DNA from: Marsupella aquatica | Lineage: Eukaryota; Marchantiophyta | NCBI GenBank assembly: GCA_973895155.1 | Contig: OZ316891.1 | Location: 17,174,001 to 17,238,000, forward strand | Length of the DNA: 64,000 bases | Direction: 5' to 3' | In this document: one piece after another, positions 56,301 through 64,000 of the stretch | Numbering within the stretch: the stretch's first letter is position 1 | Layout: each line of letters begins with the position of its first letter | Notes under the pieces: model-generated | What the model was told of the DNA's origin: nothing | Seen by the model: only the letters and a program-made list of their open reading frames with translations | Database searches by the model: none | Position numbers and translations under genes: made by a program

Positions 56301-58333
56301 GCTTTGAGGTATGGAGTAAACAGAATTTTTGGCCGTAGAGAGTCCTCAAATAATAAGGCCATAGGATACTATCTTACACTTATATGGCCAGTGTGCCCCT
56401 CACCATTCTACTGAACATTTATGAGCTGTTCTTTTTTAAAGATAGTCCGGTGAATATGTCCAGGCATATTCTTGATAGACTAGCAATTGAGCTGAAAATG
56501 TTTTGGGCATCTGACAGGAGGTCGCCAACCCTCTGGGAAACAAGGAGACGATCCTTGTCACACAGGCTGCTTCTACCACCACTAATGAGGATGAGGCAGA
56601 CGATGAGACAGACAGGCCAAGTCACGAAGAAGGGGTACATCCGGTACAAATAGAGGAAAAGTTATCGTCACCAGCCACGACGTCGGGAGATGTGTATCAC
56701 AAGGGGAACCTACGGTTTGTGTCTACCTCTAAAAATCTTGACCCCGATCCCCCAAATGGCATGCATGAGTCTGACATCAGTGGAGACCTGAATGAAAGGC
56801 TGTTAGTGGCTTTGAAACTCAACGAGGATCTTCAAAACAGGCTTGTGGAAACCCAAAATGCCATGGTGGAATTAGAACAAGCCTTGCATGAGAGTATGAT
56901 GGAAACAGACGATCTTGAACTGAAGGTCTTGAATCTCGTGCAGTCCAAAGCAGAAGAAGATTGGAAACTGGAAGAGGCACGAAAGAAGTTAGGGGAACTG
57001 GAGAGGAAACACAATTCACCTTCAAGGATACAACCAGATACAGATTCAAAATCCCAATCTACGTCAAGAGAAGAAGAAAGGATTCCAAAACGAAATTCAT
57101 TACGTACAAAGTTATTTGAAGAGTCTGCCTTTAATTTAGACACAGATACAACTTACGAAACCCACAGGCGACTAGAAGAGGCAGAAACTAAACTTTCAGC
57201 TCTTCAAAATAGTCACCATCTGATAGAAAGTAAATTTCAAACTGCAACAAGGGAAAAGCGTGAGTTGAGCGAAAAGGCAGCGACTGCAACGCAGAAGCTG
57301 GAGGAAGCTCGGTCAATCAACAAAAATCTTCGAGCTGAAAAGCTTCAGTTGGAACAGGCATTACTGGCGGTGAAATCAACCCTCGCAGACACACAAGAGG
57401 TACGAAAGATTCACCATCCTTAATTTCGAGCAGTATGTGGGTGGAAGTTTGTAGAGTTTCTTGGCGGGTGGTTGGAGATTCAAATCCTATTAGATTTTCC
57501 TCTTTCAAAACACTTTCATGGTTAAGTTTGGAACTGATCTTCAGCGTATCTATTATCCGCATATAATTGCAGCTTTGTGATGAGTTTAAGTTTTGGCTTC
57601 GGAGAATATCATGACAAGCTTTGATGAGTCTATTAATGCAGAGAGCCATTATGAGTATTAAATGGCATTGCTTCTCCGGCTATGTGGACCGGAGTTTATA
57701 AGTGCTTATTTCAGATGTGCACCTTATGTGACTCTTGGAATGGCCTGGGCGAAAGGGACTGTTTTCTTCTACTGAAGTTCAGCCTAACCGAACCTGATTC
57801 ATGGCTACACAATGTGACCATGCAGGAGTTGGAGGGCAAACAAAGAGAGCTAGAACAAGCAACAGCCCGAAATGATGAACTACAGGTATTCGTTGTTGTG
57901 TGGTCTGCTTGGCAAGAAGTTGACATGACAGCGATTTGACCTGGCCATGGTGTTGAGATTGAATGATTTCATATTGCATTACTGGACCTGCCATGCTATG
58001 ATGTCATGAAATTCTCTTGCTACGCACAGTGATTAGATTCATGGCTTGAATAAGGGGAATTGCAAAGCCCGTGGGGACCGAATCCTTCAGGGACGAGAGA
58101 AATATATTGCAATTTACTTCACCATGGTTAGAGGACAAAGACAAGGAACTACACGTGTTTGAAAGGAATGAATGCTGACCAATTTGCCTTAGATTTAACA
58201 GGATCTGTCCAAAGGAATCACTCACCCATCAATAAACTAAGTCCAGAGTGTATATCATCTGACTTTGTAATATTCGCTTCCTCATTGGCAGGCTGAGATG
58301 CACGAGCTTTCGCAAAAATTTCTAGGCTCTTGA
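50305..58333 (+). CDS. Kelch-repeat protein with C-terminal coiled coil, 15 exons
   Basis: Exons: 50305-50340, 52180-52284, 52918-52995, 53164-53286, 53433-53499, 54026-54087, 54273-54412, 54635-54758, 54945-55059, 55467-55555, 55802-55885, 56060-56308, 56518-57399, 57826-57885, 58292-58333; about 751 aa, all phases agree, no internal stop, TGA end. Kelch motifs run from residue about 30 to 340: LEWNRLLLHGSVPIPRYK, HAAVAVGRRMFVTGG, SARTGHTVIQMGSTLVLFGG, RRDHAAASSSRCLWIFGG, RAGHSGTVAGNKWYIVGG, FAVAFGGQDS. A Ser/acidic linker follows, then a long coiled coil (about 480-745). The layout matches plant kelch proteins related to ACBP4/ACBP5, which carry kelch plus coiled coil, but no acyl-CoA-binding domain is seen. 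Expected to be a cytosolic protein-binding scaffold. Exon 1 and its weak GTGCGG donor are the least certain part. Confidence 0.85.
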
Positions 58334-59382
58334 CACATGTTTGGGAGAACGGCATGATTTGAACCGACCGTGTGGTTGAGGCTCAAAAAACGGCTCTTGT
58401 AAATTTGCGGGTTTGAATTCGAGTTCAACCCTGCTCTAAGTGGGTAATCAGTGTACTGTACAGTTCTTCATTTTTTATGTCGGGATTTACCATTGTATTC
58501 ATACATGACATCTAGCATCTAGCAACCCATAAGCTGGTTGCAGCATGTTATGTGCAGAATGTAATTTAATTTCAACACATCAATTTTATCAGAAGGATCC
58601 CTGGGCCTTCCCCGATGATTTGCCATTGTACCTGACATGGCCGAACGTCAGATGCTTGTGGGGCCTAATACAACTGATCAGAAAGTGAAGCTGATCTCGG
58701 CCCTGCAGCTTCAAGTGAGGAAGCTGTCAGGCAATAATATCCCTTAGTTGTCGGATGAATAGTTGGGTCACAAGGTTGGTAGTCAGACAAACCAAGCTCT
58801 GAGTGAACTTCAAGGACAGTTTCTTGTAACATAGACCTCTTTGGAATATTCAGAGGACAGTCCCTTAACTTAAACGCTCAAAGTTAAACCAAGATTAAGA
58901 TGAACACATAGGTTTGAAATTTTATTTTTTTGTGAGACGCCAAGTTCCCAATGGGCTTTAAACCACTTTAGATAGTAAGGGTTTGCCAAAGAAATTTTCA
59001 ACGGAGTGGCAGACAACAAGCAGCAAAGGAAGAAGCCTCAGTGGTTTCAATTAGATGATGTCTAAACAGTAATGAAATTAAAACAAACTTAAGCATAGTT
59101 AAGCTGTGACATAACGCAATGACTTCAGTGACAAACATGGAAAATTGTTGACTGATTATAAATCAACGTCTTCAATTTTTTATCACCTTTCGTTTACTAG
59201 CATAAGAAGTATCAAAATTACCTCGCTTGGGTGCAGTGTTAGGGGAATGAGTGAAACACCAGCAGAGGGGAAATACATAGGCACTCGAAGTGCGTTAGAT
59301 AGATAGCAGAGGCACTTAAATTATGGCAGGAAGCCGTCCATGAATAAAAAGAGAGAGATGATTGGCACGAGTAGAATTAGTC
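58334..59382. other. Intergenic DNA
   Basis: Kelch 3' flank, AT-rich. One plus-strand 36-codon ORF at 58637-58747 (MAERQMLVGPNTTDQKVKLI, then a heptad-like tail) looks coding-like and may be a lost or alternative 3' exon. No other signal. The remaining exons of the hydrolase on the minus strand were looked for here and not found. Confidence 0.5.
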
Positions 59383-59799
59383 CTACCAACAAGGGCATGG
59401 GACGTAGCCCTTCTGTCCTGTTTTACCATGGCCTTCGTGGTCTATAGCGTGCACTGAGTACCCTCTTTGTGCAATCGCTATTGCTGTGAGCTGCGCAAGC
59501 CATCCACTGTCGGCTCCATACCCATGACAGACAAACACGAGGCCTTTGACAACTCCTTCCCTAGGTTTCCAAGAGTGTGTATGTTGTGAGAAACCTCTTG
59601 GATTCTCCAAGAAAGACTCACAATGATTCACCCCACGACGACTATAGACGTACTCAGGAGAGAACTTCCCGAATATGGAGACCACATTAGAGTCAGTCAC
59701 CGGATGAGGCATTTGCGCTTTGAAGCAGTCGATCCCTTCCTCGGACCTGTTTGAGAGTCCCGAGTCAGAGAAAGAAGCAGACCTTGGCAGAGAGGACAA
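59383..59799 (-). pseudogene. Alpha/beta-hydrolase (monoglyceride lipase/CSE-like) exon, partial gene
   Basis: Minus-strand open stretch with EYVYSRRGVNHCESF, GLVFVCHGYGADSGWLAQLT, IAQRGYSVHAIDHEGHGKT and GQKGYVP. This is the first third of the plant monoacylglycerol lipase/caffeoyl-shikimate esterase family: the HGYG oxyanion region and the DxEGHGKS-type block. A CAG acceptor at about 59749 would start the exon at GTCCGAGG; the open stretch itself has no ATG. Past GYVPC the frame hits a stop after a possible GTAGGA donor. The exons with the GxSxGG nucleophile, the catalytic Asp and the catalytic His are not visible in about 1 kb downstream. It may be a gene with a distant exon or a truncated gene. 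Typed as pseudogene with reserve. Confidence 0.55.
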
Positions 59800-59994
59800 T
59801 CAATTCAGGCCGCTACAAGTTTTAAAATGCTACGTAGTATTAAATTTCACAAAGGACTCACAGACCCGAAGAAATGAATTCTTAAGTAATTCCTAGTCTT
59901 TTTTATGCTTACAATATGGAGTACAACAAGGGACTCACTGGAACACTATAAGGAGCAACTGCAGAAGCACATGAGTTGCATCACAATATGGAGG

Positions 59995-60094
59995 NNNNNN
60001 NNNNNNNNNNNNNNNNNNNNNNNNNNNNNNNNNNNNNNNNNNNNNNNNNNNNNNNNNNNNNNNNNNNNNNNNNNNNNNNNNNNNNNNNNNNNNN
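59995..60094. other. Assembly gap of 100 N
   Basis: Exactly 100 unknown bases, the usual length for a scaffold gap of unsized length. Upstream exons of the hydrolase gene could lie beyond or within it. Confidence 0.99.
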
Positions 60095-63000
60095 TCTTTG
60101 TACTTCTCATTTGTAGTCCGGGCTACTGAGCCCCCAAAATTGTGGCTAAAACTACAGCCGGGACGTGGTTTTTGGGCATGTGTAAGCAAACGAGGTTGAA
60201 CTTTGACAGGGCTCCCAACTAGTTGATCTGCCGCATGTGAAAACGCCCGGGCAGAAAAATGTGGTAGCCAACTCCGTGCACCACAGATTTTCAGTCCGCA
60301 TCCTGCACTGCAATGTCTTGGCCCAACTGAAGTCCCGTATGGTTCAAAGTTTGAGATGCCCTAATAGGGACTTGTACCAGGAAGAAAAGAGGGTTAGACC
60401 AGGACAACAAAACTGTCAGCCAAGGGCCAAGAAGAAACAAGTATTCCCACCACTATTCCCCAATCACACATACCCTGCACAACCTCTTGTGTGTGGAAAG
60501 GGGATTTAGCAGGGACCTCTCAGTTCTATGCTAGGTTCTCAGACCAGTTGCTTTAGATATATGGCTTTCAATTCACTACACTACCACCACCCCCCAACAA
60601 TGTTTTCCTTCGGCACCCACCCCTATGAGGTGAAGGGCACACCAAAGAAGTTTTTAAATGAAATCTCATGGTGTCTCAATCGGGAATGGGGACTACTCCT
60701 ACTCATTGTACTTTTCGGTTTATCATTTATCAATGAAATTTTAAAAACCAATACGCTGAAAGAGGGCCTTCAATTGCACCATGGGCGGTTCAGATCTAGA
60801 GATTTTGAGAAAGGCGCTGAGCCGAAAGCAAATCTGGGGAAATCAACCTCACTGGCCGCGTCGGTTATCTAGCGCATTTTAGCGTGCCCGACTGCCCGCC
60901 CCCCGGAGCATAGTCCCCGTAAACGCTGACATCCCGGCGTTGTTGCTCTTGCCGGTTATTGGCAGTCGGCGACTATCCCGCCCAGAATGGCGCCAATATT
61001 TTATTTTATTATTCATTATTAAATGTATATAATATTCACCGGCGGCTCGGCCCCGCTGCCCGTGTCCGAACCGCCTCGGCTGTCGGCTGGAGCGGGACGC
61101 GGTCAGGGGCAGGAACGAAGACGGGCAGGCAGCGGGGAGGAGAGTGAAGGGATCATGAGACCGGCGGTAGCAAGTGTGGATGAGGGTTTGGGAGATGATT
61201 CCTCACACGAGGTGCTCCCATACCGGTAGTACCGGTCAGTACTGGGCGAGAGGGGTGAGTCAGTAAAGACAAAACAGACAACCGTCCGTCAGCTCGTCCT
61301 TTCGGGGCTCTTGCTTCTGTAGCCCGTTGAGTGACATCGTCACGGTACAGTGGCAACAGCCCTTCGTCGCGATTACTTCTTCTATTCTCCAGTTTCCAAA
61401 AACCAGAGCAGTAATCCAGTGGTCTCTCTATGTAACTCCCTAAGTGCAAACCCTGTATATCTGCAACGTGTCTTGTTCCCTTATTTCCTTGACCATTTTT
61501 GCACATTTTTGCAGGGCAAAGAGGGCTGTACTAAATGATATATATAAGTGCAAACCCTTGATAAGGAAGGGTAAGCAGAAATCCTTCATAGTTAGTATCA
61601 AATCTTCTTAGCAAAGTAAATTGTGGATTATTTTGTCCTCCCAAAGCTTCAAGGATAGGGGGGTTTAAGGGTAGTTTTGCCATTAGCCCTCCCGAAAATA
61701 TTGGTAGAAAGCAAATCCCAATACACTGTCTGGTTGCACTGCTATGTGAGAACTACCAAAGCCTGTGTGGTCCTGTTTGTCGTTTCCATATCCAGACTTT
61801 ATAAGGCTCTGCTGAGAATTGCCACTTTGTTTCAATCCACTTTCAAGGTTTGGGACCTTAAGGGCCAGAATGCTTCTTTTAGTTGCCCTTGGTTCTCACT
61901 TTGTATGCTATTAGGCCTGCCTAACTAGGGGGTTGAGGCATACAAATTCAGTCAATGTTGGCATGCTAGGTGTTCAATTTTGGGCCAAAAATTGAAGGAC
62001 TCTGTACATACAAGATGACCCTAAGACTGAAATGTACAATTTAAGAGGGAATCGCGAGAAATGTTGTAGCTTTTTTTTTATGAATGCAAATTCCAATTGG
62101 TTGAACTTATGATGTAGTCCAAACCCTAGTTGAGTGCACACGGAGGCTTCATTTGGGATGTTCACTGAGATAGAGATGAAGTAGTAAAGATGATTTGGAC
62201 ACACAAATTCACTTGTACCATCACTTGAGATTTTACCACTGGTACGGTAAGACAGTGAAAACTTTGTCCCGAAGATGCCCGAGTGAGCTTTCAAGAGAGG
62301 GGAATAAAGGAATGGATGAGTCGAAGCTATATTAAGTTAGACATTACGTTGTGGATCATTAACTCATGCCATTTTGAGACATATATACGGACTTAAATAA
62401 TGACAAGGGGTTCTGAAGATTTTATTTTGTTGCTAGCCGGGAAATTAATATGAAACTCAAAGTCCAAGGGAGAAAGGGAAGCGAAGTATTTCTGAACACC
62501 TGAGGGCTTTAATTTTTTGAATTTTTGAACAACTGAGTGCTTTATTGATGAGCTTTAAGTTTTGACATCCCAATCCAAAGCATTCCATTGGTGTGAGTAC
62601 GCACAATGAATGATATATAGGGGAATGGGGAACGCAAACGATCGATACAAATAAATGCCCAAATTTAGAGACATTCTCTGGACCGTTGCTACTGTTTGCC
62701 AGGTGCCTTCAATTCGAGGCCTATGAAATGTGCCGGTTGACATGTTATGTGCTGTCATTCGATTGTCCCAACACAGTGCAGAGGTGTGTATACATATTGC
62801 CACATCAGTGTGCCTGACTTGGCAAAAAGGTCGCTCACTTGATTATGAGCCACAAGAGATGGTTTTTGTCCAGATTCACTTGTAGGTTTGTGGCCATGTT
62901 TGCTTCATTTTTGCGCCAAAGTTTGAGCGATAGATAGGTGTCAGTACCATGGGAGCAAACAAATTTAGATGCAATACCATACTTTTTCTCGGAATTATAG

Positions 63001-63613
63001 GGAGAAATCCAAAAAAGTCCACCATTTCCCGACCAAATGTTTTCTCTCGCTGGCCAAACTTTGGTTTCAAATAGTTAATTAATTGGGTTTTCAAAACTTA
63101 CAAAGACATATGATAGCTTGTCAAAATAAGGCATCAAAATAACCCCTTTTTTTTGAACCGAGTATTGAACACTGCTGCTTGGAGACTTGTATTCTATTTC
63201 TGATTCCGATATTCCTCTTAAGCACCCACCAGGGAACTAAGATTTGAATACAGTCCGCTATCATATGTCTTTGTAGCTTTCTTTCTCAGATATGAGTCTG
63301 TCCTGCATACTCTGTGATGTTGTCATTGTTGGTGTCTAGTTGTTCTCCTCCTCTTGCTTTCCTTGTCAGGAAACGGCTGTCGGAACATCAGTCTTTTCTT
63401 CGTCTTTGGGATATTCATTATCCTCAGCACCTGCAGACTTCTGTCTGACCCTCTTTGTTATCTTGTGGGGATATGTCATCATGGCTGAAATTCACGTCTT
63501 GACTAAAAGTAGGACTATTTCACAATGGTATTTTTCTGCAACAGATTTGTCGACTGTCAGGACCACAAACAGATGTTTGTTGCATTTCTTTTACGACCGT
63601 TTTGTCTCTCAGG
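60095..63613. other. No gene recognised; GC-rich patch near 60.9-61.3 kb
   Basis: The patch at about 60870-61300 is clearly richer in G+C and CpG than its surroundings and could be a promoter region, but no coding exon with a family motif follows on either strand. The rest is AT-rich with short ORFs only. Confidence 0.4.
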
Positions 63614-63780
63614 CTTTGTAGTTGCCGTCACACAAACCATTCCAAGTGTCATCATAATCGTTAAAATGACTGTGAAGTTAAGATTGTTTACATGGCACTC
63701 TCAGACTTTGCAGTTGCCGTCATACAAACCATTCAAAGTGTCATCACAATCGTTAATCTGTGAAGTTAAGATTTTTTTTT
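63614..63780 (+). repeat. 92-bp tandem duplication
   Basis: CTTTGTAGTTGCCGTCA (63614 on) and CTTTGCAGTTGCCGTCA (63706 on) start two copies that share ACAAACCATTC, AAGTGTCATCA and TGTGAAGTTAAGATT. The second copy is shorter by an internal deletion. Confidence 0.85.
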
Positions 63781-64000
63781 AAGTCACAACACGTTCAAAC
63801 ACATGGAGTATGCTGATCATCAGTCATCTATGTGGTCATAGAGGGGTATCTTCCAGGTCACAATTGGGTGTACTAATTGAGACTTTCTTCCTGGAGTCAT
63901 CAGTTTTGTAACTCTAAGCGTCATAGGCATGGTTCAGTGGTGCTTAGTCACAATAAAGTCACAAAGACCCATTAGAGTTACTTATTGAGGTCTCAAAAAG
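63781..64000. other. No feature recognised
   Basis: Noncoding sequence to the window end, with scattered GTCACAA and GTCAT words. Confidence 0.4.

Noticed and set aside
61023-61229. Gene starting in the GC-rich patch
   Set aside because: Arg/Gly-rich open frames there follow from base composition. No motif, and no continuing exon was found.

Overview
The window looks like nuclear DNA of a land plant with a repeat-rich genome. One well-supported host gene with 15 short exons and GT-AG introns (kelch protein, about 50.3-58.3 kb) and one orphan alpha/beta-hydrolase exon (59.4-59.75 kb) lie at the right. The left 45 kb is nested transposable elements. The Copia primer-binding site matching initiator tRNA-Met and the plant-type mobile-domain ORFs support a plant. 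I lean towards a non-flowering lineage because of the transposase and HAD-like families, but the sequence does not settle it.

Left block (0-4.3 kb): fragments of a plant mobile-domain-like ORF on the minus strand, then a 5'-truncated LINE on the plus strand ending in an A-rich tail near 4.32 kb. The LINE abuts, and probably truncates, a very large element at about 4.33-30.3 kb. That element carries (minus strand) a decayed two-domain gene, copy A, and a decayed MULE-type transposase gene; then a divergent control region (21.1-22.3 kb); then (plus strand) paralogue copy B and a gene with tandem, catalytically degenerate FCP1/HAD-like domains. Copies A and B encode a protein of about 1,200 residues with a ParB-like motif (DGNHR) near the N-terminus and a DNA N4/N6-methyltransferase-like C-terminal half. 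About 25 near-copies of a 15-bp palindrome, TAGCGCCNGGCGCTA, are scattered through the introns and intergenic parts of this element. None were seen in the exons or as full sites in the nested insertions. I regard this element as the most interesting object in the window: a MULE-like giant element with its own dispersed recognition-site-like repeats and a ParB/methylase-like accessory protein.

Two later insertions sit inside it. One is a 3,940-bp element (7401-11340) with a perfect 5-bp target duplication whose removal restores the copy A reading frame. The other (about 15.9-18.9 kb) is a mobile-domain-like element flanked by 8-bp CGTAAAAG-type arrays, inside a transposase intron. An older copy of the latter family lies at 31.65-34.46 kb.

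Middle block (34.5-50 kb): mostly decayed sequence, a minus-strand LINE fragment split by a Ty1/Copia element (38857-44886; 324-bp LTRs about 97% identical), and local tandem duplications. Right block (50-64 kb): the kelch/coiled-coil gene, the hydrolase exon, a 100-N assembly gap, and intergenic DNA. No rRNA, tRNA or CRISPR array was recognised. Coding calls, exon borders and motif alignments were made by eye from the sequence; no database search was run.
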